This document shows, piece after piece, positions 7,907-17,970 of a stretch of 64,000 nucleotides of DNA. The translations under genes and the position numbers were made by a program. Within the stretch, counting starts at the first letter, position 1. Every line of letters begins with the position of its first letter. The stretch comes from Paraburkholderia sp. D15 (GTDB lineage: Bacteria > Pseudomonadota > Gammaproteobacteria > Burkholderiales > Burkholderiaceae), in contig NZ_CP110396.1 in NCBI RefSeq assembly GCF_029910215.1, positions 1,426,001 to 1,490,000 on the forward strand. Direction: 5' to 3'. The notes under the pieces were generated by a model that did no database searches, was not told the DNA's origin, and saw only the letters and a list, made by a program, of their open reading frames with translations.

Positions 7907-10900
7907 AGCGTGACGACCCAGCCCAAACCGCGTCGCCGGCTCAAGGCAGCGCCACCGGCAACGCCGCCAAGGCGCGTTCGAACCGGCGAGCCAAACCCTC
8001 GCCCCTGCCCGACGATCCGCTCTGGTACAAGGACGCGATCATCTATCAGGTGCACATCAAGTCGTTCTTCGACGCGAATAACGACGGCGTCGGCGATTTT
8101 CCCGGCCTGATCGCGAAACTCGACTACATCGCGGAACTCGGCGTCAACGCGATCTGGCTGCTGCCGTTCTATCCGTCGCCGCGACGCGACGACGGCTACG
8201 ACATCGCCGATTACCGCAACGTGCATCCGGACTACGGCCAGCTCTCGGACGTCAAACGCTTCATTCAGGAAGCGCACGCGCGCGGCATCCGCGTGATTAC
8301 CGAGCTGGTGATCAACCACACGTCGGATCAGCACCCGTGGTTTCAGCGCGCGCGCCGCGCGAAGCCAGGTTCGAATCATCGCAACTACTACGTGTGGTCC
8401 GATACCGACAAGAAGTACGAGGAAACGCGGATCATCTTCATCGACTCGGAGCCGTCGAACTGGACGCACGACCCGGTGGCGGGCGCGTATTTCTGGCACC
8501 GTTTCTATTCGCACCAGCCGGATCTGAACTTCGACAACCCGGCCGTGCTGAAAGAGGTGTTGCAGGTGATGCGCTTCTGGCTCGACATGGGCATCGACGG
8601 GCTGCGGCTCGACGCGGTGCCGTATCTGGTCGAACGCGAAGGCACGAACAACGAGAACCTGCCGGAAACGCACGCGATCCTGAAGAAGATTCGCGCGACC
8701 ATCGACGCCGAGTATCCGAACCGGATGCTGCTCGCCGAAGCGAACCAGTGGCCGGAAGACGTGAAGGAATATTTCGGCGACGAAGACGAATGCCACATGG
8801 CGTTCCACTTCCCGCTGATGCCGCGCATCTACATGTCGATCGCGAGCGAGGACCGCTTTCCGATCACCGACATCATGCGGCAAACGCCCGATCTCGCCGA
8901 GACAAATCAGTGGGCGATCTTCCTGCGCAATCACGACGAGCTGACGCTCGAAATGGTCACGGACTCCGAGCGCGACTATTTGTGGAACACCTACGCGAGC
9001 GACCGCCGCGCGCGCCTGAACCTCGGCATTCGCCGCCGTCTCGCGCCGCTGATGGAGCGCGACCGACGCCGCATCGAGCTGATCAATTCGCTGCTGCTGT
9101 CCATGCCCGGCACGCCCGTGATCTATTACGGCGACGAACTCGGCATGGGCGACAACATCCACCTGGGCGACCGCGACGGCGTGCGCACGCCGATGCAATG
9201 GTCGTCGGACCGCAACGGCGGTTTCTCGCGCGCCGATCCCGAGCAACTGGTGCTGCCGCCGGTGATGGGTTCGCTGTATGGCTTCGACGCCGTCAACGTG
9301 GAAGCGCAAAGCCGCGACCCGCATTCGCTGCTGAACTGGACGCGCCGCATGCTCGCCACGCGGCGCGCGAAACAGACTTTCGGACGCGGCACGATCCGTT
9401 TCCTGAAGCCGGAGAACCGCAAGATCCTCGCGTATCTGCGCGAAACGCCGGGCGAGCCGCCCATTCTGTGCGTGGCGAATCTGTCGCGTGCGCCGCAGGC
9501 GGTTGAACTCGACCTGTCCGAATTCAACGGCTCGGTACCCATCGAAATGACCGCGGATTCGGTATTCCCCGCGATCGGGCAACTGACGTATCTGCTGACC
9601 TTCCCGCCGTACGGTTTCCTGTGGTTCATGCTGTGCCCGGGCGGCCAGCGGCCGACGTGGGCGCAGGCGCATTCGGAACCGCTGCCGGAATTCGTCACCA
9701 TCGTGATTCGCGAGGGACAGGCGGGTCCGACGCCGGAGAACGTCCGGCTGCTCGAATCCGAGGTGCTGCCGTCGTGGCTGAGCCGGCGCCGCTGGTTCGC
9801 GTCGAAGGACGAGAAGATGCACGCGGTGCGGCTCGCCGCATTGACGACGATTCCGAACGGCGGCTTCGCGTTCACCGAGATCGAAGCGGACGTCGGCGAT
9901 CACACCGAACGCTACGTGGTGCCGATCGCGATCACGTGGGGCGGCGAGACGACCACGCCGCTCTTCATGCAACTGGCGCTCGCGCGCGTACGGCGCGGCC
10001 GCAACGTCGGGCATCTGACGGATGCGTTCGCGCTGCCGATCTTCGCGCACGGCGTGATGCGCAAGCTGCGCGAACGCGCGGTCGTGCCTACCGTGCAGAA
10101 GAGCGAGATCAAGTTCCTGCCGACCGAGCGCTTCGACGAACTCAAGGATCTCGGCGAACGGCCGGATATTCGCTGGCTCGCCGCCGAGCAGAGCAACAGC
10201 TCGCTGATCATCGCCGACGCGGCCGTGCTGAAGCTGGTGCGCCGGCTCGTCAGCGGAATTCATCCGGAAGCGGAAATCAGCCGCTATCTGACCCACCTCG
10301 GCTACGCGAACACCGCGCCGCTGTATGGCGAAGTGGTGCGCGTCGATCCGGAAGGCGTGCCGCATACGCTGTGCATTCTGCAGGGCTATATCGAGAACCA
10401 GGGCGATGCGTGGAACTGGTCGCTCGACTATCTGCGCCGCTCGGTCGACGAACTCGCGATCGCCGTGGATACCGACGCGCAATCGACGCCGGACCGCGCG
10501 AACGAAGCGATCGTGCTGGAAGGCTACGGCAGTCTGGCGGGCATCATCGGCAGACGGCTGGGCGAATTGCACGTCGCGCTCGCGTCGCCCACCGACGATC
10601 CCGCCTTCGCGCCGGAACCCACCGACGCGAAGCAGGTGAAGGCCTGGGTCGACGGCACGCAGGCGATGCTGGCCAGCGCACTGGATCTGCTTGCGCCGCG
10701 CATCGAACAGATGAGCGATCCGGAAACCCGGGCGCTCGCGCAAAGCCTGATCGACCGTCGCGCGGCACTGGTCGCCGCCGTCGACGCGCTGATTCCCGCC
10801 GACGTGGACGCGCTGCGAATCCGTATTCACGGCGACTTCCATCTGGGCCAGGTGCTGGTCGCCCAGGGCGACGCGTATCTGATCGACTTCGAAGGCGAGC

Positions 10901-11364
10901 CGGCCCGCTCGCTCGACGAGCGCCGGCAGAAGTCGAGCCCGCTGCGCGACGTGGCCGGCTTGATGCGCTCGCTGTCGTATGCGAGCGCGGCGGCGCAGTC
11001 CACCATGGAAAGCGCGCCGCAGCAGACCGCCGACCGCAAGCGCACGCTGTTCGAACGCTTTCGCGCGGACGCGACCGAGACCTTCCTGCGGGAATACCGC
11101 GCGGCCGCCGCCGAAGCGGCGACGCCGCTGGTCGCGCCCGAGGCGGAGCAGGCCCTGCTCGATCTGTTCCTGATCGAGAAGGCCGCCTACGAGATCCGCT
11201 ACGAAGCCGCCAACCGTCCGACATGGCTCGGCTTGCCGGTGCGCGGACTTGCCGCGCTCGCCAGCCGTCTGCTGGGCGATACTGGCGCTGCGTCGCACGA
11301 TCCCACAACCCAGGCGCCTGACGCCGCCACACCGCCTAACCCGGCCGAGGGCGACTATGAGTGA
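7903..11364 (+). CDS. treS: trehalose synthase fused to maltokinase (TreS-Mak)
   Basis: This is a two-enzyme fusion of 1153 residues. The N-terminal half is a GH13 trehalose synthase that interconverts trehalose and maltose: [20 protein letters not shown] near residue 39, nucleophile D237 (LRLDAVPYL), acid/base E279 (LLAEANQWP) and D345 (LRNHDELT). The C-terminal part, from about residue 590, is a maltokinase of aminoglycoside-phosphotransferase fold, with catalytic D978 (HGDFHLGQ) and metal-binding D995 (LIDFEGEP). It makes maltose 1-phosphate for GlgE. A Pro/Ala-rich tail of about 35 residues precedes the barrel. ATG overlaps the glgE stop (4 nt); glgB begins 8 nt inside the end. The tight coupling fits substrate hand-off within the GlgE pathway. 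Confidence 0.94.
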   Translation: MKRDDPAQTASPAQGSATGNAAKARSNRRAKPSPLPDDPLWYKDAIIYQVHIKSFFDANNDGVGDFPGLIAKLDYIAELGVNAIWLLPFYPSPRRDDGYDIADYRNVHPDYGQLSDVKRFIQEAHARGIRVITELVINHTSDQHPWFQRARRAKPGSNHRNYYVWSDTDKKYEETRIIFIDSEPSNWTHDPVAGAYFWHRFYSHQPDLNFDNPAVLKEVLQVMRFWLDMGIDGLRLDAVPYLVEREGTNNENLPETHAILKKIRATIDAEYPNRMLLAEANQWPEDVKEYFGDEDECHMAFHFPLMPRIYMSIASEDRFPITDIMRQTPDLAETNQWAIFLRNHDELTLEMVTDSERDYLWNTYASDRRARLNLGIRRRLAPLMERDRRRIELINSLLLSMPGTPVIYYGDELGMGDNIHLGDRDGVRTPMQWSSDRNGGFSRADPEQLVLPPVMGSLYGFDAVNVEAQSRDPHSLLNWTRRMLATRRAKQTFGRGTIRFLKPENRKILAYLRETPGEPPILCVANLSRAPQAVELDLSEFNGSVPIEMTADSVFPAIGQLTYLLTFPPYGFLWFMLCPGGQRPTWAQAHSEPLPEFVTIVIREGQAGPTPENVRLLESEVLPSWLSRRRWFASKDEKMHAVRLAALTTIPNGGFAFTEIEADVGDHTERYVVPIAITWGGETTTPLFMQLALARVRRGRNVGHLTDAFALPIFAHGVMRKLRERAVVPTVQKSEIKFLPTERFDELKDLGERPDIRWLAAEQSNSSLIIADAAVLKLVRRLVSGIHPEAEISRYLTHLGYANTAPLYGEVVRVDPEGVPHTLCILQGYIENQGDAWNWSLDYLRRSVDELAIAVDTDAQSTPDRANEAIVLEGYGSLAGIIGRRLGELHVALASPTDDPAFAPEPTDAKQVKAWVDGTQAMLASALDLLAPRIEQMSDPETRALAQSLIDRRAALVAAVDALIPADVDALRIRIHGDFHLGQVLVAQGDAYLIDFEGEPARSLDERRQKSSPLRDVAGLMRSLSYASAAAQSTMESAPQQTADRKRTLFERFRADATETFLREYRAAAAEAATPLVAPEAEQALLDLFLIEKAAYEIRYEAANRPTWLGLPVRGLAALASRLLGDTGAASHDPTTQAPDAATPPNPAEGDYE

Positions 11365-13567
11365 GCATGATCCGGCCGCAGGCCTGCAACCGCTGGAAAT
11401 CGACGCGCTCGTCGAAGCGCGTCACCCCGATCCCTTCTCGCAGCTCGGGCTGCATCAGACGGACGCCGGTCCGGTGGTGCGCGCGCTGCTGCCGAACGCC
11501 GCGCACGTCAGCGTGATCGCGCGCGCCGACGGCGCGACGCTCGGCGAGCTCGATCAGTTGCGCCCGGGCCTGTTCGCCGGCCGCGTCACGTCGGCGGCGC
11601 CGTATCGCTTGCGGATCGACTGGCATGGCGTGGTGCAGGAAGTCGAAGACACGTATTCGTTCGGCCCCGTGCTGGGCGATGAGCCGCTTGGCCGCCTCGC
11701 GGGCGGCGATCCATACGCAGTGCTCGAATGTCTCGGCTCACGGCCGATGGAAGTGGACGGCGTGCCCGGCGTGCGCTTCGCCGTGTGGGCGCCGAACGCG
11801 CGGCGCGTGTCGGTGGTGGGCGACTTCAACGCGTGGGACGGCCGCCGTCATCCGATGCGGCTGCGTCATCAGGCCGGCGTGTGGGAGCTGTTCGTGCCGC
11901 GCGTCGGTCCCGGCACGCGCTACAAGTACGAACTGCTGTCGCGCGACGGTCATCCGTTGCCGCTGAAGGCCGACCCCTGCGCGATGCAGACGGAGAAGCC
12001 GCCCGGCACGGCGTCGGTGGTCGCGCACGTCGACGAGATCGAGCAGTTTCCGTGGACCGACGGCGAGTGGATTCAATCGCGCGCCGCGAAGCAAACCGCG
12101 CGTGCGCCGATCTCGATCTACGAAGTGCATGCCGAGTCCTGGCTGCGCGTCGCGGAAGAAGGTCAACGCGGACTCGATTGGGAAGAGCTCGCCGAACGGC
12201 TGATCCCGTACGTGAAGAGCATGGGCTTCACGCATGTGGAATTCATGCCGATCGCCGAGCATCCGTTCGGCGGTTCCTGGGGCTATCAGCCGCTCGGGCA
12301 GTTCGCGCCGTCCGCGCGCTTCGGCAAGCCCGAGCAGTTCGCGTTGTTCGTCGACAAGGCGCACGCGGCCGGTCTCGGCGTGATTCTCGACTGGGTGCCC
12401 GCGCATTTCCCGAACGACGCGCATGGGCTGATCGACTTCGACGGCACGCCGCTCTACGAGCACGCCGATCCGCGCGAAGGCTATCACCAGGACTGGAACA
12501 CGATGATCTACAACCTCGGCCGCAACGAGGTGAGCGCGTTCCTGGTGGCGTCGGGGCTCGCGTGGCTGAAGCGCTATCACGTCGACGGCCTGCGGGTGGA
12601 TGCGGTGGCGTCGATGCTGTACCGCGACTACTCGCGCGCCGCCGATCAGTGGGTGCCGAACATTTACGGTGGACGCGAAAATCTGGAGTCGATCGCGTTC
12701 CTCAAGCGGCTCAATCATGAAGTCGGCTATGTGCCCGGCGTGCCCGGCGCGATCACGATCGCCGAGGAATCGACCGCATGGCCGGGCGTGACCGCGAAGG
12801 TCGAGGACGGCGGCCTCGGCTTCCAGTTCAAGTGGAACATGGGCTGGATGCACGACACGCTGCATTACGTGGAAGAAGACCCGGTGTATCGCCAATACCA
12901 TCACCACAACATGACGTTCGGAATGGTGTACGCGTATTCGGAGCGCTTCGTCCTGCCGCTTTCGCACGACGAAGTGGTGCACGGCAAGGGCTCGCTGCTC
13001 GGCAAGATGCCGGGCGACCGCTGGCAGAAGTTCGCCAATCTGCGCGCGTATTTCGGTTTCATGTGGACGCATCCGGGCAAGAAGCTGCTGTTCATGGGCG
13101 GCGAATTCGGCCAGATGGCCGAGTTCGATCACGACACGTCGCCGCATTGGCATCTGCTCGACGACGCCAACCATCACGGTGTGCAGATGCTGGTGCGCGA
13201 CCTGAACCGGCTCTATCACGACGAACCCGCGCTGCACGTGCTCGACAGCGAACCGGGCGGCTTCGAATGGCTGATCGGCGACGACAGCGGCAACAGCGTG
13301 TTCGCCTATCGCCGCACCGACGGCGCCGGCAAGGAGGTGGTGGTGGTCTGCAACATGACACCGGTGCCGCGTGTCGGCTACCGGCTCGGCATGCCGCGCG
13401 AGGGGCGCTGGGTCGAAGTGCTGAACACGGACGCCGGCGTGTACGGCGGCTCGAACATGGGCAACGGCGGTCTGATTCACACCGACCCGACGTCGAGCCA
13501 TGGCTGGCCGCATTCGGCGTCGCTGACGCTGCCGCCGCTCGCGACGATCGTGTTGCGCGCGGACTGA
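11357..13567 (+). CDS. glgB: 1,4-alpha-glucan branching enzyme
   Basis: GlgB cuts alpha-1,4 chains and reattaches them as alpha-1,6 branches on the glucan made by GlgE. The 736-residue protein has the usual long form: N1 and CBM48 N-domains ([20 protein letters not shown]), then a GH13 barrel with nucleophile D415 ([11 protein letters not shown]), acid/base E470 (IAEESTAWP) and D538 ([11 protein letters not shown]), and a C-terminal beta domain. ATG 11357 overlaps the end of treS by 8 nt and is followed by [18 protein letters not shown], a normal GlgB start. It is the third gene of the translationally coupled glgE-treS-glgB set. Confidence 0.95.
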   Translation: MSEHDPAAGLQPLEIDALVEARHPDPFSQLGLHQTDAGPVVRALLPNAAHVSVIARADGATLGELDQLRPGLFAGRVTSAAPYRLRIDWHGVVQEVEDTYSFGPVLGDEPLGRLAGGDPYAVLECLGSRPMEVDGVPGVRFAVWAPNARRVSVVGDFNAWDGRRHPMRLRHQAGVWELFVPRVGPGTRYKYELLSRDGHPLPLKADPCAMQTEKPPGTASVVAHVDEIEQFPWTDGEWIQSRAAKQTARAPISIYEVHAESWLRVAEEGQRGLDWEELAERLIPYVKSMGFTHVEFMPIAEHPFGGSWGYQPLGQFAPSARFGKPEQFALFVDKAHAAGLGVILDWVPAHFPNDAHGLIDFDGTPLYEHADPREGYHQDWNTMIYNLGRNEVSAFLVASGLAWLKRYHVDGLRVDAVASMLYRDYSRAADQWVPNIYGGRENLESIAFLKRLNHEVGYVPGVPGAITIAEESTAWPGVTAKVEDGGLGFQFKWNMGWMHDTLHYVEEDPVYRQYHHHNMTFGMVYAYSERFVLPLSHDEVVHGKGSLLGKMPGDRWQKFANLRAYFGFMWTHPGKKLLFMGGEFGQMAEFDHDTSPHWHLLDDANHHGVQMLVRDLNRLYHDEPALHVLDSEPGGFEWLIGDDSGNSVFAYRRTDGAGKEVVVVCNMTPVPRVGYRLGMPREGRWVEVLNTDAGVYGGSNMGNGGLIHTDPTSSHGWPHSASLTLPPLATIVLRAD

Positions 13568-13705
13568 ACGATCGGCGACTGAAAGGCTGGCGCTCCGTTC
13601 GCTGGAGCGCACCGCCCCGATGCGAGCGCGCGGCCACCACACCGCGCGCTCGTCGCATGAAGACCCTCGATAGCGGTCACACGACAGAACGAAGGAAGGG
13701 GAACC

Positions 13706-15925
13706 ATGTCGCACGCAATGCCCGACCGGCTTCTGCCCGGCTCGCCCTATCCGCTCGGCGCGAAATGGGATGGCCTCGGCGTCAACTTTGCGGTGTTCTC
13801 GGCGAACGCGCAAAAAATCGAACTGTGTCTGTTCGATCCCACCGGCCGCAAGGAAATCCGCCGCTACACCTTGCCCGAATGTACCGACGAGGTCTGGCAC
13901 GGCTATCTGCCGAACGCGCATCCGGGCACCGCGTACGGGTTCCGCGCGCACGGACCGTATCAACCGCAACACGGGCATCGCTTCAATCCGCACAAGCTGC
14001 TGCTCGATCCATACGCGCGCAAGCTGGTCGGCCAGTTCCGCTGGTCCGACGCGCTGTTCAGCTACCGCGTGCATTCGAATCGCGCGGACCTTTCCATCGA
14101 CCGGCGCGATTCCGCGCCCGCCATGCCGAAGTGCGTGGTGATCGACGAAGCCTTCGACTGGTCGCACGATAAACGCCCAAACGTGCCGTGGGGCGAAACC
14201 GTGGTGTTCGAAACGCACGTGCGCGGCGCGTCGATGCTGCGTGCCGATTTGCGCCAGCACGAACGCGGCACGTTTGCCGCGCTGGCGTCGCCGGAGTTCA
14301 TCGAACATCTGCAGAAACTCGGCGTCACCGCGATCGAACTGCTGCCGGTGCATGCGTTTCTCAACGATCGTTTTCTGGTGGAGCGCGGACTGCGCAACTA
14401 CTGGGGCTACAACACCGCGGCGTTCTTCGCGCCGGAGCCTTCGTATCTCAGCACGCATCGTCTCGACGAAATGCGCATTGCCGTGCGCCAGTTGCACGCG
14501 GCCGGCATCGAGGTGATTCTCGACGTGGTCTACAACCACACCTGCGAAGGCAACGAGATGGGGCCGACCGTGTCATGGCGCGGCCTCGACAATGCCAGCT
14601 ACTACCGGCTGATTCCCGGCGACGAGCGCCACCATATCAACGACACCGGTTGCGGCAATACGCTGAACATCGCACATCCGCGCGTGCTGCAGATGGTGAT
14701 GGATTCGCTGCGTTACTGGTGCACGGCGTTCAACATCGACGGCTTCCGGTTCGATCTCGGCGTGACGCTCGGGCGCGAGCAGCACGGTTTCGATCCCGGC
14801 TCCGGTTTCTTCGACGCATTGCGCCAGGACCCGATCCTGTCGCAACGCAAGCTGATTTCCGAGCCGTGGGACATCGGGCCGGGCGGCTATCAACTCGGCA
14901 ATCATCCGCCCGGCTTCGCCGAGTGGAACGATCGTTTCCGCGATACGGTGCGCCGTTTCTGGCGCGGCGACGCGGGTCTACGGCCCGATCTCGCCGCGCG
15001 TCTGACCGGCTCGGCCGATCTGTTCAACCGGCGCTTCCGCAAGCCGTGGGCGTCGGTCAACTTCGTCACCTCGCACGACGGTTTTACGTTGGCCGACGTG
15101 ACCGCGTACGAACAGAAACACAACGAGGCCAATCGCGAGAACAACAACGACGGCCACAACGAGAATTGCAGCCGCAATTGGGGCGTCGAAGGCCCGAGCG
15201 ACGACGCCGCCCTTCTCGCCACCCGTCAACGCGTGGGCCGCTCGCTGGTCGCCACCCTGCTGATGGCGCTCGGCACGCCGATGCTGCTGGCCGGCGACGA
15301 ATCGCTGCGCACCCAGAACGGCAACAACAACGCGTACTGCCAGGATAACGAAACGTCGTGGCTCGACTGGGATCGCGCGCAATTGCCCGAAGGCCGCCAG
15401 ATGACGGAGTTCGTCGCGCGCGTGATCGCGTTGCGCAAACAGCATCCGTTGCTGCGCGAAACGCGCTTTCTGTTCGGCGACCGGGAAGTGTTGCCGGGTC
15501 TGTTCGACGTCGGCTGGTTCGACGAACACGGCGATCCGCTCACCATCGAAGCCTGGCAAGACCCGGAGGGCCGCGCGTTCACGCTGCGGCGCGCCGGTCC
15601 CGGCTCGAACGGCGAAACCGAAGTATTGTTGATGATGCTCAACGCGAATGCGGACACGCTGCGTTTTACTCCGCCCGCACCGCACCTGGAATGGCACGTG
15701 CTGCTAGACACTGCCGACCCGGAAGGCGCGCCCTACCGGTTGGTGTCCTCCGAGCTCGACGTGGCCGCGCACGGCCTCGTGATGCTAGCGGCGCAACCGG
15801 TCGGCGAAGCGGACTGGCAGGCCGGCTGGAAAGCGGGCGCGCAGCATGGCCCCCGATTGTTGACGGCGTTGCCGCCCGATCCGGGCGCGCGTCCGCCGGG
15901 TCGCGATACGTCGCCGACCACGTAG
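13706..15925 (+). CDS. glgX: glycogen debranching enzyme GlgX (isoamylase type)
   Basis: GlgX hydrolyses alpha-1,6 branches, mainly short stubs, supplying linear maltodextrins. The protein has 739 residues (usual about 660-720): CBM48 N-domain (GVNFAVFSANAQKIELCLFD), a GH13 barrel with VYNHTCEGNEMGP, nucleophile D350 (FRFDLGVTLGRE), acid/base E386 (ISEPWDIGPGGYQ) and VTSHDGFTLADV for the third acid. ATG 13706 is preceded by a strong purine-rich ribosome site (GAAGGAAGGGG). A 138-bp gap separates it from glgB, so an internal promoter is possible. The C-terminal 25 residues (LPPDPGARPPGRD) look unstructured. Confidence 0.94.
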   Translation: MSHAMPDRLLPGSPYPLGAKWDGLGVNFAVFSANAQKIELCLFDPTGRKEIRRYTLPECTDEVWHGYLPNAHPGTAYGFRAHGPYQPQHGHRFNPHKLLLDPYARKLVGQFRWSDALFSYRVHSNRADLSIDRRDSAPAMPKCVVIDEAFDWSHDKRPNVPWGETVVFETHVRGASMLRADLRQHERGTFAALASPEFIEHLQKLGVTAIELLPVHAFLNDRFLVERGLRNYWGYNTAAFFAPEPSYLSTHRLDEMRIAVRQLHAAGIEVILDVVYNHTCEGNEMGPTVSWRGLDNASYYRLIPGDERHHINDTGCGNTLNIAHPRVLQMVMDSLRYWCTAFNIDGFRFDLGVTLGREQHGFDPGSGFFDALRQDPILSQRKLISEPWDIGPGGYQLGNHPPGFAEWNDRFRDTVRRFWRGDAGLRPDLAARLTGSADLFNRRFRKPWASVNFVTSHDGFTLADVTAYEQKHNEANRENNNDGHNENCSRNWGVEGPSDDAALLATRQRVGRSLVATLLMALGTPMLLAGDESLRTQNGNNNAYCQDNETSWLDWDRAQLPEGRQMTEFVARVIALRKQHPLLRETRFLFGDREVLPGLFDVGWFDEHGDPLTIEAWQDPEGRAFTLRRAGPGSNGETEVLLMMLNANADTLRFTPPAPHLEWHVLLDTADPEGAPYRLVSSELDVAAHGLVMLAAQPVGEADWQAGWKAGAQHGPRLLTALPPDPGARPPGRDTSPTT

Positions 15926-16026
15926 ACGACGTGACCGGCGGCGGCGCGCGCGAGTCATGGCGGGTCACGCGTCACGCGTTACGAGTTGCGAACGCCTCGG
16001 CAGCTTAATTCGAATGGTGAAGAGTC

Positions 16027-17970
16027 ATGTCCGAAAGTCCGATTGATCCGCACGCGCATCATCACGCGCACTGTCTGCCGTTCGGCGCGCAACTGCTGGG
16101 CGCCGCGGGCGCCAAACCGCGCACGCGGTTCCGCTTCTGGGCGCCGTCGTGCCGGCACGTGCACGTCGACATCGAAAACGGCCCCGCGCAAGGCGCGCAT
16201 GCAATGACGTCCACCGGCAACGGCTGGTTCGAAGCGGCGGTGGAGACCGGCGCGGGCACGCTGTACCGCTTCCGGCTCGACGAAGAACATCTCGTGCCCG
16301 ATCCCGCATCGCGCTTTCAGCCGCAAGACGTACATGGCCCGAGCGAGGTGATCGATCCGCGCGCGTATCGCTGGGAGCACGCACACTGGCATGGCAGGCC
16401 GTGGGAAGAGACGGTGCTGTACGAATTGCACGTCGGCGCGATGGGCGGCTATGCGGGCGTGCAGCAGCGCTTGCCCGCGCTCGCGGCGCTCGGCGTCACC
16501 GCGATCGAGTTGATGCCGTTGAACGATTTTCCCGGCAAGCACAATTGGGGCTACGACGGCGTGCTGCCGTACGCGCCCGATTCGGCGTACGGCCGCCCCG
16601 AGGACCTGAAGGCGCTGGTCGATGCCGCGCACGGTCTCGGCCTGATGGTGTTTCTCGACGTGGTCTACAACCATTTCGGTCCGGACGGCAACTATCTGCA
16701 CCAGTACGCGCGCTCGTTTTTCCGCGAAGGGACGCATACGCCCTGGGGGCCGGCCATCGATTTCGAGCGCAGCGAGGTCAGCGATTTCTTCACGGACAAC
16801 GCGGCTTACTGGATCAACGAATACCGGTTCGACGGATTGCGTTTCGATGCCGTCCACGCGATCGACAACCACGCGTGGCTGCGCGAATTGTCCGACCATA
16901 TCCGCGCGAAGGTGCAGCATGGCCGGCATGTTCATCTCGTGCTGGAAAACGAGCACAACAGCGCGAATCTGCTGGAAGCGCATTTCGACGCGCAATGGAA
17001 CGACGACGCGCACAACACGCTGCACGTGCTGCTGACCGGCGAAACGGAAGGCTATTACCACGCGTATGAAGACCAGCCGATCCGCCGTCTCGCGCGCGTG
17101 CTGTCGGAAGGTTTCGCGTATCAGGGCGATCCGTCGCCCATTCACGACGGCAAACCGCGTGGCGAAGCGAGCGGACATTTGCCGCCGACGTCGTTCGTGA
17201 TGTTTCTGCAGAATCACGATCAGATCGGCAATCGCGCATTCGGCGAGCGTCTGCGCAAGCTGACTTCCGACGACGCACTGCGCGCCGCCACCGGTCTGCT
17301 GCTGTTGTCGCCGCAAATTCCGCTGCTGTTCATGGACGAGGAATACGGCTCGACGCAGCCGTTCCTGTTTTTCACCGACTACACCGGCGATCTCGCCGAC
17401 GCGGTGCGCGAAGGACGCCGCCGCGAATTCGCGCGCTTCTCCGCGTTCAGCGACGAAAAGCGCCGCGCGCAGATTCCCGATCCGAACGACGTGCAGACGT
17501 TCGCGGCTTCGTCGCCGCCGACACTGTCCGTGCAGGCGGCCTCTCACGCATCGCCGTCGGCACAGGAAAACGACGAAGCGCGTGACCGGCTCGACTGGTT
17601 GCACTTCTATCAATCCGCGCTGGCGGTGCGCGCGAAGCTGATCACGCCGCGCCTGAAGCACGGCAAGGCCTGCGGCGCGACCGTGCTGAGCGGCGCCGAT
17701 GGCCACGACGCGAATGCGTTGATCGCGCGCTGGAAGCTCGCCGACGGCGAGACGCTGTCGATCGCGTTGAATCTCTCGAAAGCGAGCGTCGCGTTCGCCG
17801 ACGTGCCTGCCGGCAAGGTGATCTTTGAAACGCCGCCACGCGTGCGCGAACAGGTCGGCGCCGGCACGTTGCCGTCGAACGCGTTCGTCGCGTGGGTGAC
17901 GGGCGACGTCCACGAGTATGCGACGCGACACGATGCCCGCATCGCCAGCCAACAGGAGCGCCACGCGTGA
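16027..17970 (+). CDS. treZ: malto-oligosyltrehalose trehalohydrolase
   Basis: TreZ releases free trehalose from maltooligosyl-trehalose made by TreY. This 647-residue GH13 protein has a CBM48-like N-domain (TRFRFWAPSCRHVHVDI), then LYELHVGAMGGYAGVQQ, DVVYNHFGPDGNYLHQY, nucleophile D274 (LRFDAVHAIDNHAW), acid/base E307 (LVLENEHNSA) and FLQNHDQIGNRAFGER, all typical of TreZ. It is somewhat longer than many homologues, partly because of a variable Ser/Ala-rich insert near residue 495. It starts 101 bp after glgX, and its TGA overlaps the malQ GTG start. Confidence 0.94.
   Translation: MSESPIDPHAHHHAHCLPFGAQLLGAAGAKPRTRFRFWAPSCRHVHVDIENGPAQGAHAMTSTGNGWFEAAVETGAGTLYRFRLDEEHLVPDPASRFQPQDVHGPSEVIDPRAYRWEHAHWHGRPWEETVLYELHVGAMGGYAGVQQRLPALAALGVTAIELMPLNDFPGKHNWGYDGVLPYAPDSAYGRPEDLKALVDAAHGLGLMVFLDVVYNHFGPDGNYLHQYARSFFREGTHTPWGPAIDFERSEVSDFFTDNAAYWINEYRFDGLRFDAVHAIDNHAWLRELSDHIRAKVQHGRHVHLVLENEHNSANLLEAHFDAQWNDDAHNTLHVLLTGETEGYYHAYEDQPIRRLARVLSEGFAYQGDPSPIHDGKPRGEASGHLPPTSFVMFLQNHDQIGNRAFGERLRKLTSDDALRAATGLLLLSPQIPLLFMDEEYGSTQPFLFFTDYTGDLADAVREGRRREFARFSAFSDEKRRAQIPDPNDVQTFAASSPPTLSVQAASHASPSAQENDEARDRLDWLHFYQSALAVRAKLITPRLKHGKACGATVLSGADGHDANALIARWKLADGETLSIALNLSKASVAFADVPAGKVIFETPPRVREQVGAGTLPSNAFVAWVTGDVHEYATRHDARIASQQERHA

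Noticed and set aside
7861..11298. 1145-codon open frame on the reverse strand
   Set aside because: It lies exactly opposite treS, whose motifs are complete. The reverse frame is rich in Arg/His/Gln with no domain pattern, as is common antisense to high-GC genes.
11738..14539. 933-codon open frame on the reverse strand
   Set aside because: It is antisense to both glgB and glgX and spans their gap. It has no recognisable motif and the opposite-strand genes have all catalytic residues.
15979..17964. 661-codon open frame on the reverse strand
   Set aside because: It mirrors treZ almost end to end, and its composition is that of an antisense shadow.
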